Source of the DNA: REEB481 sp964586595
GTDB taxonomy: Bacteria; Bacteroidota; Bacteroidia; NS11-12g; UBA955
Assembly (NCBI GenBank): GCA_964586595.1
Contig: CAZPHB010000009.1
Span: 41,634-105,633, forward strand
DNA: 64,000 bases
Direction: 5' to 3'
The position numbers and the translations under genes are program-made. The notes under the pieces were generated by a model. That model had not been told where the DNA came from, did no database searches, and saw nothing but the letters and a program-made list of their open reading frames with translations. Shown piece by piece: positions 32,427-42,007 of the stretch (the first letter of the stretch is position 1; each line of letters starts with the position of its first letter).

Positions 32427-34561
32427 TTGGCAGACGTTGATTGTTGGAATTTTTTCAGCCCCGCCTCCAAAAAAGCAGCAAATACTTCGGGTTGGTATTT
32501 AAAGGATTCCGCAGAACCAGCGGGTTGCAGCATGTTTTCATTGCCATCCAGCAGAATGTAAAGAGGCTGTGCATTCGCCCCAAAATAACAAAGTTCAATG
32601 TCGGCATTCTTGGCGCCCAGACCGGTGATTTTCTCTCCGCTCCAGCGGCTGTAATACTGTTCTTCCGCAGGAAGTTTGATTTTATGGTCGTCAACATACA
32701 GGGAGGCAATGACAAACTCCTCCCGCAGCAACTTCAGCACGCTGGGATGGCTCCAAACCATTTCTTCCATCTTCCGGCAATTCACGCAACCATGTCCGGT
32801 GAAGTCTATAAACAGGGGTTTTTTCAATTCTTTGGAAGCGGCAAGTGCTTCTTCGTAATCAAAATAGCCCACCAGTCCATGGGGCAAGTGCAACTGATCG
32901 GAATAGCGAGGTTTCCCCACCACATTTCCCGACAGGCCTGCAGCCTCGCGAATGCTTCTGTTGATGTCGAAATCCTGCGTATGCATGGGCGGAAGGTAGC
33001 CCGCAAGAAATTTCAGCGGAGCGCCCCACATGCCGGGAATCAGATAAACCACAAAACTGAAGGTGGCAATAACCAGTCCCAGTCGACCGATGCCCAAAGG
33101 CCCGGGATCGCTGTCGTGTGCAAAACGGATTTTCCCCAGCAGGTAAAGTCCCATCAGGGCAAAAATGACGATCCAAAGCGCCAGATATACTTCTCGGTCC
33201 AACAGGCGCCAATGGTAGGTTTGGTCTGCAATGCTCAGGAATTTGAGGGCAAAAGCCACTTCCAGGAAACCCAGAACCACCTTCACGCTGTTCAGCCAAC
33301 CGCCTGATTTGGGCAAGCTGCTCAGCCAGGAAGGGAAGAGGGCAAACAATCCGAAGGGAAGGGCGAAGGCCAATGAAAAGCCGAACATGCCGACCACGGG
33401 TGTCAGGAAGTTTCCGGTGATGGATTGGGCGAGCACCGTTCCCACAATTGGACCTGTACAGCTGAACGATACCAGTGCGATGGTGAGCGCCATGAATACC
33501 GGGCCTAAGATTCCGCCTTTATCGGCCTGCCTGTCCACTTTATTCACCAGTGAGGCGGGAAGAACCAATTCAAAAGCACCAAAAAAGGAGGCTGCGAATA
33601 CCAGGAAGATGACGAAGAAGAACAGATTTGGAATCCAATGCGTACTTACCCAGTTGCCGGCTTCTGCACCAAACGCAAAGGCAACCAAGGTGCCCAATAT
33701 GGTGTAAATGGCGATGATGGAAAAAGCAAAAACCAATGCTTCCCTGATGGCCACACTTCTGTTTTTGGTCTTCATGAAGAAGCTCACCGTCATGGGAATC
33801 ATGGGAAAAACGCAAGGTGTAATCAAGCCGAGCAACCCTGAAATGAAGGCAAGGATGAACAATGTTCCCAGTCCTTCTTCCTGTACCGGAATACTGCCGG
33901 CAAAGGTTTTCGGTTTGCAGGTTCCGGCCTGGTTGGGGCCTGAAGCTTTGTAGGTGGACGAAACAGTTGCAGGCGCAACCGCTGCGGCAGGCTCCTGAAC
34001 GGGCGCAGTGGCTGTATCCGGGGATGGAACAGGTTCCGGCGCAGCAGGAGTTTCCGGCGCTGTGCTGCTTCCGCTTACCGTCAGTCCTTTCACATCAATT
34101 ATGGCCGACTTTACGGGAACGCACATCCCGGTAGCATCGGTACACATTTGCCCGAGGAAGCGGAAACGGATGACCGGGTTGGGTGATAAAACTTTGATTT
34201 TCTGGCGGAACTCGGCGGTCCCTTCAAACTGGCCGGTGCTGCATCCAAAGATGTCGTCGCGCACCATGTGGTCGCCCACGCTGCTCAGTGTTCCTGCCAA
34301 TTGATAGGAGGGATGCGGCGTGAATTCCAGGCTGGCTTCTACGGGCCCTTCCTCCGGCGGACAATCGGTTTCTTCGCTGAACAAATGCCAAGTCGCCGGA
34401 ATGTTGGAGGTGCTGAGGATGATTTCAACGGTTTCCCCGGCTTTAATGTTCGTTTTGCTCAAACGATAAGTGAAATCCGGGGATTTGATTATTTGACCCT
34501 GCAAACCCGCAATAGATAATAGGAGGGAGCCGCAGAGGAGTAGTTTGTTCAATAGTCGCAT
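32423..34561 (-). CDS. dsbD: Thiol:disulfide interchange protein DsbD
   Basis: 712 residues in the three-part layout of DsbD. Signal peptide and periplasmic alpha domain (to ~210) with a cysteine pair in GQMCTDATGMC. A central eight-helix CcdA-like domain (~240-560) carries cysteines in LITPCVFPMIPM and SFSCTGPIVG. A C-terminal thioredoxin domain has the FIDFTGHGCVNCRKMEE active site. It moves electrons from cytoplasmic thioredoxin to periplasmic substrates. A proline/alanine-rich linker (PETPAAPEPVPSPDT) joins the alpha domain to the membrane part. Co-transcribed with gmhA; divergent from the glucosaminidase gene. Confidence 0.95.
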   Translation of the reverse strand: MRLLNKLLLCGSLLLSIAGLQGQIIKSPDFTYRLSKTNIKAGETVEIILSTSNIPATWHLFSEETDCPPEEGPVEASLEFTPHPSYQLAGTLSSVGDHMVRDDIFGCSTGQFEGTAEFRQKIKVLSPNPVIRFRFLGQMCTDATGMCVPVKSAIIDVKGLTVSGSSTAPETPAAPEPVPSPDTATAPVQEPAAAVAPATVSSTYKASGPNQAGTCKPKTFAGSIPVQEEGLGTLFILAFISGLLGLITPCVFPMIPMTVSFFMKTKNRSVAIREALVFAFSIIAIYTILGTLVAFAFGAEAGNWVSTHWIPNLFFFVIFLVFAASFFGAFELVLPASLVNKVDRQADKGGILGPVFMALTIALVSFSCTGPIVGTVLAQSITGNFLTPVVGMFGFSLAFALPFGLFALFPSWLSSLPKSGGWLNSVKVVLGFLEVAFALKFLSIADQTYHWRLLDREVYLALWIVIFALMGLYLLGKIRFAHDSDPGPLGIGRLGLVIATFSFVVYLIPGMWGAPLKFLAGYLPPMHTQDFDINRSIREAAGLSGNVVGKPRYSDQLHLPHGLVGYFDYEEALAASKELKKPLFIDFTGHGCVNCRKMEEMVWSHPSVLKLLREEFVIASLYVDDHKIKLPAEEQYYSRWSGEKITGLGAKNADIELCYFGANAQPLYILLDGNENMLQPAGSAESFKYQPEVFAAFLEAGLKKFQQSTSAK

Positions 34562-34663
34562 TGTTCCAGGTACAAAAAAAGAGTTTCAAAACTTGCGTTC
34601 AAAACACAGGATGTGCAAATCTGAACGGAGAAAGCAAAAAGTTGTTTTATTTTTTTGTGGATT

Positions 34664-36145
34664 GTGAAGAAGTATTTGACTCAAAGTGTCATTTGTTGTG
34701 CCTGGGCCCTGGTCCTCTTTGGGCCCTGCGGCCGATTGTCTGCGCAAAGTTCCCAGCGGAAAACCGCGGAACAATACATTGAGGAATATCACTATGCCGC
34801 CATGCAGGAAATGCGGATGTATAAAATTCCTGCATCCATAACGCTGGGTCAGGGTTTGCTGGAATCTTCCTGCGGAAACAGCCGGCTCGCTGCCGAATGC
34901 AACAACCATTTCGGCATCAAATGCCGCAAAGAATGGCAGGGCGCCAGTTGTATTGAAGACGATGATGCGGCCAACGAGTGCTTCCGTGCCTATACCAATG
35001 CCATGGAGTCCTACCGCGATCACAGTTTGTTTCTGACCAACAGCCCAAGGTATCAGCAACTGTTTACCTTAGATATTATGGATTACCAGTCATGGGCAAA
35101 AGGCTTGAAAAGTGCCGGCTATGCCACAAATCCACAATATGCCGTAATCCTCAACAACATCATTGCCCGCTATCGCCTGGGGAAATACGATACCATGGTG
35201 ATTCTGGGTGCCGCATACGCGCAACCGCAGAAGCAGGGAGTGGTGATGGAGCATGGGATTCCTGCGGTTTTCGCCCAGCCGGGTGCAACACCCAAGGATA
35301 TTGCACAAACGCATCAATTAGGAGTTTGGCAGATTTACCGCTACAACGATTTGGAACGCGGCGATTCGCTGCGCGCCGGTGAAGTGGTTTATCTGAAGCC
35401 GAAGAAAAGGACGGCTACCGTGCCTCAACACGTGTACCGGCAAGGCGAAAGCCTCCGCGATATTTCCCAGAAGTACGGCATCAAACTGAAAAGGGTGTAC
35501 CACCTGAACAGCCTGGAACCCGGGGAAATGCTTCCCGCAGGAACGGTGCTTCAGCTGCAGAAAAAGCAACAACATCCGGTTACCCAACAGCCGGTTTTTG
35601 AAGAACAGGTTGTTGAAATGCCCCGGCTGAGCGAAGACACTGCGGGCGGTCTGTACACTGTTAAGCCCGGAGAAACCTTATTCGGCCTGGCCAAACGCTG
35701 GGGTATGGAACCGGCCCGGCTGGCGGCCATCAATGGCTTGTCGGCACAGGCAGCCCTGAAAGCCGGTCAATTGCTGGTGCTGCGCAGCGACCTGAAGCCG
35801 CAGAAAACAATGATTGAACCCGGCACTGCGATGGATCAGAAAAAAGGAGTACACGTGGTGATGGCCGGCGAAACGCTTTATTCCATTGCCCGAATGTATG
35901 CCGTAAGTGTCGATTCGCTCAGAAGCTGGAACCTGAATCTGGAACCGCTACAAAGTGGACGAACGCTTCGTGTTTCCGCTGCGGGTCCTCAAAAGGAACA
36001 GGCAGCGCTGTATTATACCGTTCAGCCGGGAGATACGGCCTTTTCCATAGCGAAGAAATTCGGCATTACCCTCGATGAGCTGCGCCTTAGGAATCAGTTG
36101 ACCGACTTCCAGTTGCGCCCGGGCATGCAGCTGAACATCAAATGA
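34664..36145 (+). CDS. Secreted glucosaminidase with LysM repeats
   Basis: 493 residues from the GTG at 34664 (MKKYLTQSVICCAWALVLF signal peptide); a TTG at 34655 is the longer alternative. The first ~170 residues are a FlgJ-like N-acetylglucosaminidase domain: PASITLGQGLLESSCGNS with the catalytic glutamate, then NNHFGIKC and FRAYTNAMESYRDHS. Five LysM or LysM-like peptidoglycan-binding units follow; the last three are typical (YTVKPGETLFGLAKRWG, VVMAGETLYSIARMY, YTVQPGDTAFSIAKKFG). It probably trims peptidoglycan glycan strands in cell separation or turnover. Divergent from dsbD. Confidence 0.92.
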   Translation: MKKYLTQSVICCAWALVLFGPCGRLSAQSSQRKTAEQYIEEYHYAAMQEMRMYKIPASITLGQGLLESSCGNSRLAAECNNHFGIKCRKEWQGASCIEDDDAANECFRAYTNAMESYRDHSLFLTNSPRYQQLFTLDIMDYQSWAKGLKSAGYATNPQYAVILNNIIARYRLGKYDTMVILGAAYAQPQKQGVVMEHGIPAVFAQPGATPKDIAQTHQLGVWQIYRYNDLERGDSLRAGEVVYLKPKKRTATVPQHVYRQGESLRDISQKYGIKLKRVYHLNSLEPGEMLPAGTVLQLQKKQQHPVTQQPVFEEQVVEMPRLSEDTAGGLYTVKPGETLFGLAKRWGMEPARLAAINGLSAQAALKAGQLLVLRSDLKPQKTMIEPGTAMDQKKGVHVVMAGETLYSIARMYAVSVDSLRSWNLNLEPLQSGRTLRVSAAGPQKEQAALYYTVQPGDTAFSIAKKFGITLDELRLRNQLTDFQLRPGMQLNIK

Positions 36146-36424
36146 GCATGAACCCCTGTGCAATTGTCATATGGCTGTCACGAAATTTCTTACGCTGAAA
36201 GACCAAAGCACAAATTATCGGCACAGCCAATGCAAACAGATGCTTTGAATTGGATGCCTGTGCTGCGGGATTTAAAGATTAGCTTAAAAATTTTTTTTCG
36301 AGCAATGCAACCTTTTCGACGCCTTGCGTCATTTATTTGGAAATCTTCATATACTTGTAACCTAAATAGTTGAGCAAGAGCCGTAACACAAGACAAAAAA
36401 GAAAACAAAACACACAATAACCAT
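36146..36424 (+). promoter_or_regulatory. 279-nt intergenic region with A-rich leader of a large secreted protein
   Basis: No coding frame worth calling. It ends in a strongly A-rich, G-poor stretch (36387-36424, runs such as GACAAAAAAGAAAACAAAAC) directly before the ATG, the kind of unstructured leader that replaces Shine-Dalgarno sites in well-expressed Bacteroidota genes. A TATACTTG near-match to the -7 element lies at 36350-36357, with a TTG 23 nt upstream of it. Confidence 0.45.
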
Positions 36425-39400
36425 ATGAGATCACTAATTACTCAAACCATCAAAATGCTGCGGATTCCGGCGCTGATTGCTGCGCTTGGATTCGGGTCGA
36501 GTGCTTCGGCACAGACCTGGTGTGCGGCAGGTAACCAGTGGGGTTGCTGGGTTGGAACACCCAACTACTACTACGCGCCCATCGGGCAGGTGCAGTTCGT
36601 TCAGGACGGCAAAGTCATTTACAACAAGGCAGATGACGGTTGTTCAGCAGTGACAACAGGCGGTGCTACAACAAACTACTTGGTAAATAGCGGCAAGCCA
36701 TTTGACCTGACAGCAGGCGGAACCTACACCGCCAACATCGCGCAGAATTCTTCCTGGGGTTATGCAGCGTACATCGGTGTTTGGATTGACCTGAACCGCG
36801 ACGGAAACTTTGCCAATGCAGAGTACATGTCGAACGGCTGGGGAACTTTTGCAGCAGGTGCATTGACCTCCAAAACCTTCACCATCCCATGTGCCAACGT
36901 GAATCCTGGTAAATCAAGATTGCGCGTGCGCTCAGAAATTTATTTCTACAGCATGGGTGCAGGTAATGGTTGCGGCAACATGAACTACGGTGAAGTAGAA
37001 GATTACGAAATTAACCTCGGTCTTCCAACTTCATTGTCTGCAGATTACTTCCTGCCAGATCCGGCCACAGCCTGGGTAAAAACCCGTCTGAAGTTCATCA
37101 ACAAGAACCAGAAAGGATACATCCGCCACGAGTGGGATGGGTCTGATAACGGTGCTGGATACGACTTCACCGGAACAGACTGGAATAAATCATTTGCAAC
37201 CGCGGGTACATACTCCGTGAAGCTGCGCTCCACCAACTGTTTGGGACTCGACAGTATTACCCAGAACATCACCATCAAAACGCCAACGGTTGTTCCTGTA
37301 GCTGACTTCATTGCCAGCAAAAACGTGGTAGAGCAGTATGAACTCGTTCAGCTGTTTGATTTGAGCCAATATGGTCCTTACGACTGGCATTGGGAAGTTT
37401 ATGACTCTACCCAGTTCCCAGAAATTTACTACGACGAAACTAGCCGTGTAAATCCTCCTTCTGATCCTGATGGCAAGAAGAATCCTATTTTCTTCATGGA
37501 CCTTCCAGGTACCTACACTGTTACACTGACTGCCTACAACGACAATGGTTGGTCACCAGTATTCGTGAAGAAAGCACACATCAAAGTAAATCCTCCAAGT
37601 GATTATCCTTTGGGTAATGGTCCTTTGAGCACTCAGGTTGCCAATGGCCGCATCTATGACCATGCCGGTCCCGGAGCGAACTACGGCACCAACCGCAGTA
37701 ACTTCGTTGACCGCCTGCTCATCCAACCATGTAACGCTACTGAGATCAACCTGAAATTCTCTCAGATTCGCCTGAACGACGTAAACGATTTCATCAAGAT
37801 TTATGACGGAACCGACGAGTCAGGCAAAGCCCTTCACCCCGGTAGCGGCATCAACTCTTCAAATCAGGCAACCGCCCGCAATGCTACGTTTACCGCGAAA
37901 TCCGGTGCGATGTACATCACCTTCCAGTCAAATGCCAGCGGTCAGGATTCCGGATTTATCGGAACCTTCACCAGCAAACTTGGTGCGCAAATTGCTCCAT
38001 CTGCAGATTGGCGCGTGAAGTATGAGCCTGCGTACAACTCTACTCAGGTTGACTTTGAAAACACCACCACCGGCAAATATGGTCTGATGGCCTACCAGTG
38101 GGACATTGATGAAGGAGGAAGCCTGACTCAGTATTTCTCTGAGAACGCAAGCCATACCTTCTACACAGACGGTAAATACCAGGTATGCCTTGGTGCATCT
38201 TCTTGCGCCGGCGTTGACCAGTATTGCGATTCTATCGAAATCATTACCCCGAACAAAAAGACCCTCCTCGACTTCGTTGCCAGCAACCGTCGTCCAAAGA
38301 TTGGTGAAGAAGTTACCCTCACCATCGACGCAGACAATGCCAACCAGTTCGATTGGAACATCTTCCCAACTTCCTACACTGTTACCGCCGGTTCCATTGC
38401 AACCAGCAGCGAAAAAGTACTGAAGCTGAAGTTGAACAGCGGCGGTCCTTACACCTTCACCCTGAAGGGTTGGAACAGCACTGCGCAAACCGTAACCCAG
38501 AACACCGTGGTTAAGGACAAGTACGTAGTAGTGCTCGATTACTGCACACCAGTAGTTAGCCTTGTAAGTGCCGACGTGGGAATCAACAACGTGACCCTGA
38601 CCAAAGGAACCGACAAATTGATCGACAATGCAACTTCTTCAGGTGTAGATCAGTATTCTGACTACGCTGAAACTGACGTTGCTACGCTGACTTTCGGTGC
38701 TGAATACGGCGTTGAAGTGAGCAGAAACACCACCGTGAACCCCATGAACCGCAAGGTATGGATCGACTTCAACATCGACGGTGACTTCAATGATGCCGGC
38801 GAAGAAGTATTGAGCGAAACATCTGCAAATACTGCCAGCGCCAGCGCTAAGTTCAACGTTCCTTTCCTCAAGAACAGCTTCGAAGGCAAAACCCGCATGC
38901 GTGTTGGTGTGTCTTACAGCAACTATTCCAACACACCTTGCGGAGCGAACATCGTAGGTGAATTTGAAGATTACGGAATCATCCTGGCAAACGACCAGTT
39001 GCCTCCAATCATCACCCTGAACGGTTCAGACACAGTGCGCATCGAGAAGAATTGTGCTACCACTACTTATGTAGATGCAGGTGCAAAAGCAATCGACCCA
39101 ACCGAAGGTGACATCACTTCACGCATTGTTACCACTACCGACTTCGATCAGTGCAATACCGGTATCTACACCTACGTGTACAACGTAGAAGATGCATCCG
39201 GTAACAAGGCTGCACCAAAGCGTCGTGTGGTAATCGTTGTTCAGGACCGCACTCCTCCAGTGCTTACGCTGAACGGAACTTCACCAATGAGTGTTGAGCA
39301 GTGCGGTACCTTTAACGATCCGGGTGCAACAGCATTCGACATCGTTGACAAGGACCTTACCACCGCCATCGTTGTATCTGGAAAAGTAAATACCAACAAA

Positions 39401-40546
39401 TTGGGCAGCTATGTTATCACCTATACCGTGCGTGACGCTCAGGGCAACACTGCCAGCATCGACCGCATAGTAAATGTAGTTGACACCAAGCAGCCTACCA
39501 TGATGTTGAACGGTGCAGCCATCACCAATGGTACCACCATCAACGTTCAGATCAACAGCGTATTCGTTGACGGTGTGTACACTGAAGATCCTTGCACAGG
39601 CATCATCAACACCACCAAAACTCCAGGCTTCAACGGTCCTGTGAACACCACACAGCGTGCTACGTACCCCATTACCTACACTGCTGAAGATGCTTCTATG
39701 AACGTTGCTACCAACAACGGTGCTGTGATCAACTATAAAGTTGACGACTTCATCGCTCCAGTTATTGTGCTCAATACAGAAGACACTGTGTATCTGGAAG
39801 TAAACGCTCCATATAACAGCAAGCCTGTAACTGTAACCGACAATTTCTATGGTTCATCACAGGTGAGCGTGGTGAAGACCGGTTCTGTAGATCCTTATAC
39901 CCTTGGTTTGTACAGTGAAACCTTCACTGCTACCGATGCAAGCGGAAACAGTGCAACCCGCACCCGTTACGTTCGTGTTCGTGACACCAAAGCACCACAA
40001 ATCATTGCTCCTGTAGTGAATGTGTGCATTGGTTATGGATTCGATGCAATGGAAGGTCTTCAGATCACAGACAACTACTATGCTCCGGCTACCTTGTTGC
40101 CACTGGTGGTGATGATCAACCACAACGTGAACAGCTGGGAAGCAGGTGTGTACTACATCAACTACCGTGTAACTGATCCTAGCGGAAACACCAGCGCAGT
40201 AGTATCTCGTCCTGTATTCGTAGGTTACCCACCAAATTGTCAGAATACACTGAACAGCTGGAACCTTGCTACCAACGTGAATGAGTTCAACCTCGACGCG
40301 GCGGTAAATGTGTTCCCGAACCCAACCAATGGCAAGCTGAACATCAGCTACAAACTCAACAACGCAAGCCCAGTAAGCATTGAAGTGTATAATGCTACCG
40401 GCGTGAAAGTTGCTGAAGTACGCGATGCAGCTACCGGAATGGGAACCAGCACCGTTGACCTTGCAGGTGTAAGCGAAGGCATTTACCTCGTTCGCCTCAG
40501 CAACAATGGTCAAACCACTACCCAAAAGGTTGTAGTGAAACACTAA
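36425..40546 (+). CDS. Large T9SS-secreted multidomain adhesin-like protein
   Basis: 1,373 residues. Signal peptide (MLRIPALIAALGFGSSASAQ, residues ~11-30); a GEVED domain ending GEVEDYEINLG (~189); PKD-like domains near 215-385; a CUB-like domain ~390-525 (VNDFIKIYDGTDESG, SNASGQDSGFIGTF); further PKD-like regions; a second GEVED-like domain ending GEFEDYGIIL (~850); three or four Ig-like DUF5011/HYR domains ~860-1275 with DASGN motifs; and a T9SS C-terminal sorting domain starting VNVFPNPTNGKLNISY. It is thus exported by T9SS to the cell surface. Proline codons are mostly CCA/CCT, unlike the neighbours, which suggests high expression. No catalytic domain seen; adhesion is the likely role. 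Confidence 0.92.
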   Translation: MRSLITQTIKMLRIPALIAALGFGSSASAQTWCAAGNQWGCWVGTPNYYYAPIGQVQFVQDGKVIYNKADDGCSAVTTGGATTNYLVNSGKPFDLTAGGTYTANIAQNSSWGYAAYIGVWIDLNRDGNFANAEYMSNGWGTFAAGALTSKTFTIPCANVNPGKSRLRVRSEIYFYSMGAGNGCGNMNYGEVEDYEINLGLPTSLSADYFLPDPATAWVKTRLKFINKNQKGYIRHEWDGSDNGAGYDFTGTDWNKSFATAGTYSVKLRSTNCLGLDSITQNITIKTPTVVPVADFIASKNVVEQYELVQLFDLSQYGPYDWHWEVYDSTQFPEIYYDETSRVNPPSDPDGKKNPIFFMDLPGTYTVTLTAYNDNGWSPVFVKKAHIKVNPPSDYPLGNGPLSTQVANGRIYDHAGPGANYGTNRSNFVDRLLIQPCNATEINLKFSQIRLNDVNDFIKIYDGTDESGKALHPGSGINSSNQATARNATFTAKSGAMYITFQSNASGQDSGFIGTFTSKLGAQIAPSADWRVKYEPAYNSTQVDFENTTTGKYGLMAYQWDIDEGGSLTQYFSENASHTFYTDGKYQVCLGASSCAGVDQYCDSIEIITPNKKTLLDFVASNRRPKIGEEVTLTIDADNANQFDWNIFPTSYTVTAGSIATSSEKVLKLKLNSGGPYTFTLKGWNSTAQTVTQNTVVKDKYVVVLDYCTPVVSLVSADVGINNVTLTKGTDKLIDNATSSGVDQYSDYAETDVATLTFGAEYGVEVSRNTTVNPMNRKVWIDFNIDGDFNDAGEEVLSETSANTASASAKFNVPFLKNSFEGKTRMRVGVSYSNYSNTPCGANIVGEFEDYGIILANDQLPPIITLNGSDTVRIEKNCATTTYVDAGAKAIDPTEGDITSRIVTTTDFDQCNTGIYTYVYNVEDASGNKAAPKRRVVIVVQDRTPPVLTLNGTSPMSVEQCGTFNDPGATAFDIVDKDLTTAIVVSGKVNTNKLGSYVITYTVRDAQGNTASIDRIVNVVDTKQPTMMLNGAAITNGTTINVQINSVFVDGVYTEDPCTGIINTTKTPGFNGPVNTTQRATYPITYTAEDASMNVATNNGAVINYKVDDFIAPVIVLNTEDTVYLEVNAPYNSKPVTVTDNFYGSSQVSVVKTGSVDPYTLGLYSETFTATDASGNSATRTRYVRVRDTKAPQIIAPVVNVCIGYGFDAMEGLQITDNYYAPATLLPLVVMINHNVNSWEAGVYYINYRVTDPSGNTSAVVSRPVFVGYPPNCQNTLNSWNLATNVNEFNLDAAVNVFPNPTNGKLNISYKLNNASPVSIEVYNATGVKVAEVRDAATGMGTSTVDLAGVSEGIYLVRLSNNGQTTTQKVVVKH

Positions 40547-40567
40547 GAATTCCAGGCCTCGGCCAAG

Positions 40568-40599
40568 AAAAAGCCCCACTCAGGTGGGGCTTTTTTTTT
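40568..40599. terminator. Intrinsic terminator after the large secreted protein
   Basis: A 12-bp perfect stem AAAAAGCCCCAC / GTGGGGCTTTTT (40568-40579, 40584-40595) with a TCAG loop and nine Ts. A textbook plus-strand terminator with A-run symmetry for the minus strand. Confidence 0.9.
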
Positions 40600-40619
40600 G
40601 GTAGGCTTCATGGTGCTAA

Positions 40620-40649
40620 AAAAAATCCCCGCATTTGCGGGGATTTTTT
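40620..40649. terminator. Intrinsic terminator downstream of the aspartate kinase gene
   Basis: A 13-bp perfect stem AAAAAATCCCCGC / GCGGGGATTTTTT with an ATTT loop, 34 nt beyond the aspartate kinase stop on the minus strand. Symmetric, so it can act in both directions. Confidence 0.88.
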
Positions 40650-40683
40650 GCATGGTGCTCGTATGATTTGGAGCGGTAATGGT

Positions 40684-41952
40684 TTACATCTGAAGCACGT
40701 ATTGCGTTGTTCCACCCATCATTTGTTCCAGCAGGATGGTTTTACCCTCAAGAATATTCGCTTTCATCGCACCCTCTTGCGTATTGTATATGGTGAGGAG
40801 TTGCAAACCATGATGCACGGTTACATGGAATTTTAGGTTAGTCAACGCTTCCATCAAGAGTTCGAGCCTGCGGCCTACATCGTCTGTGCATACGGAAAAA
40901 CTAATTGCGGTTTGTTGCATCATGTTGGCGCGAACCCGATGTTCCGCCATGAGTGAAAAAATACTGCTGAGGTGTTCTTCAGCAATAAAGTTGAAGTCGG
41001 GGCTTTTCACATGCATCAAACACTGGGATTCTTTAAGGATGTAACAGGGTTGTTGCAGCGGTGAGGCATCAAAACTTATTTTGGTACCAGCTTCCTGAGG
41101 ATTCAGGAAAGATTTTACAAACAGCGGAATACGTTCACTTTGCAGGGGCTGGATGGTTTTGGGGTGAATGACAGATGCCCCGTAGTAGGCCAGCTCGATG
41201 GCTTCGGTATAGCTGATGTTGTCTATTTTCTGTGCGAACGGAAACTTTTTAGGGTCGGCATTCATCACACCGGCAACATCTTTCCAAATGCTTACGGAAC
41301 TGGCCCCTAAACCCCATGCGAACAATGCCGCCGAGTAGTCGCTTCCTTCCCGCCCGAGTGTGGTGGTTTGGTTCAACTTGTCACGTCCAATAAAGCCTTG
41401 CGTTATGATGGGATTTTTCAATGCCAGAGGCTTCAATCGCGTCAACATTAAGTGCTTCGTATCATCCCAAAGTACTTTACCTTCTCTGTACGTTGAATCT
41501 GTAACAATAAAATTACGGGCGTCTATCCAATGGTTTCTAATTCCGTTTAATTGGAGGAAATGACTCACAATTTTTGTAGAGATGAGCTCTCCGTAACTTA
41601 CCGTTTGGTCATATAAATGATCGTAGTCCTGATCGCTGCTGATGGTTTCCATCATACATTCCAATTCCAGGAAATAGTTGGAAATATCACTATACACAGC
41701 ATGCATTGGGTCTGGAAAAAGGGCATTGATGATGTCAAAATGGTAACCTTTGATTTGTTCCAGCAGTGCAGCTGCTTCTGAATTACGCCGAAAAACAGCT
41801 TCGGTAAAGGCTTCCAGCTGGTTGGTAGTTTTCCCCATGGCACTCACCACGGTAAGGATGGATCCGTCTTGATGCGCCTGCAGTATGGACGTAAGGTTGC
41901 GAATGCCATCGGCATGGCGCACGGATGCGCCGCCAAATTTGAATATCTTCAT
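40684..41952 (-). CDS. Aspartate kinase
   Basis: Phosphorylates aspartate at the head of Lys/Thr/Met/diaminopimelate synthesis. The 422-residue protein has the kinase N-terminus MKIFKFGGASV, TVVSAMGKTTNQL, the GFIGRD and TTLGREGSDYSAALFAW substrate segment, WKDVAGVMNADP, and SYTEAIELAYYGASVIHPKTIQP. A C-terminal ACT-type regulatory part follows. KFGGASV (Ala in place of the common Thr) is the form of the Bacteroidota single-domain kinases. I use ATG 41952; the frame open to 42030 adds an unrelated stretch across the fbp promoter. Divergent from fbp. Confidence 0.94.
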   Translation of the reverse strand: MKIFKFGGASVRHADGIRNLTSILQAHQDGSILTVVSAMGKTTNQLEAFTEAVFRRNSEAAALLEQIKGYHFDIINALFPDPMHAVYSDISNYFLELECMMETISSDQDYDHLYDQTVSYGELISTKIVSHFLQLNGIRNHWIDARNFIVTDSTYREGKVLWDDTKHLMLTRLKPLALKNPIITQGFIGRDKLNQTTTLGREGSDYSAALFAWGLGASSVSIWKDVAGVMNADPKKFPFAQKIDNISYTEAIELAYYGASVIHPKTIQPLQSERIPLFVKSFLNPQEAGTKISFDASPLQQPCYILKESQCLMHVKSPDFNFIAEEHLSSIFSLMAEHRVRANMMQQTAISFSVCTDDVGRRLELLMEALTNLKFHVTVHHGLQLLTIYNTQEGAMKANILEGKTILLEQMMGGTTQYVLQM

Positions 41953-41968
41953 CAATTCAGGGGTTTTG

Positions 41969-41976
41969 TACCTTTG
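41969..41976 (+). promoter_or_regulatory. Putative -7 promoter element TACCTTTG for fbp
   Basis: Exact TAnnTTTG match, 31 nt before the fbp ATG and just outside the divergent aspartate kinase start. Confidence 0.5.
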
Positions 41977-42007
41977 CACCCGCAAAATAAACCTACATCT
42001 AACCCAA

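Noticed and set aside
32441..33307. 288-residue plus-strand open frame
   Set aside because: Antisense to dsbD, which is complete on the other strand.
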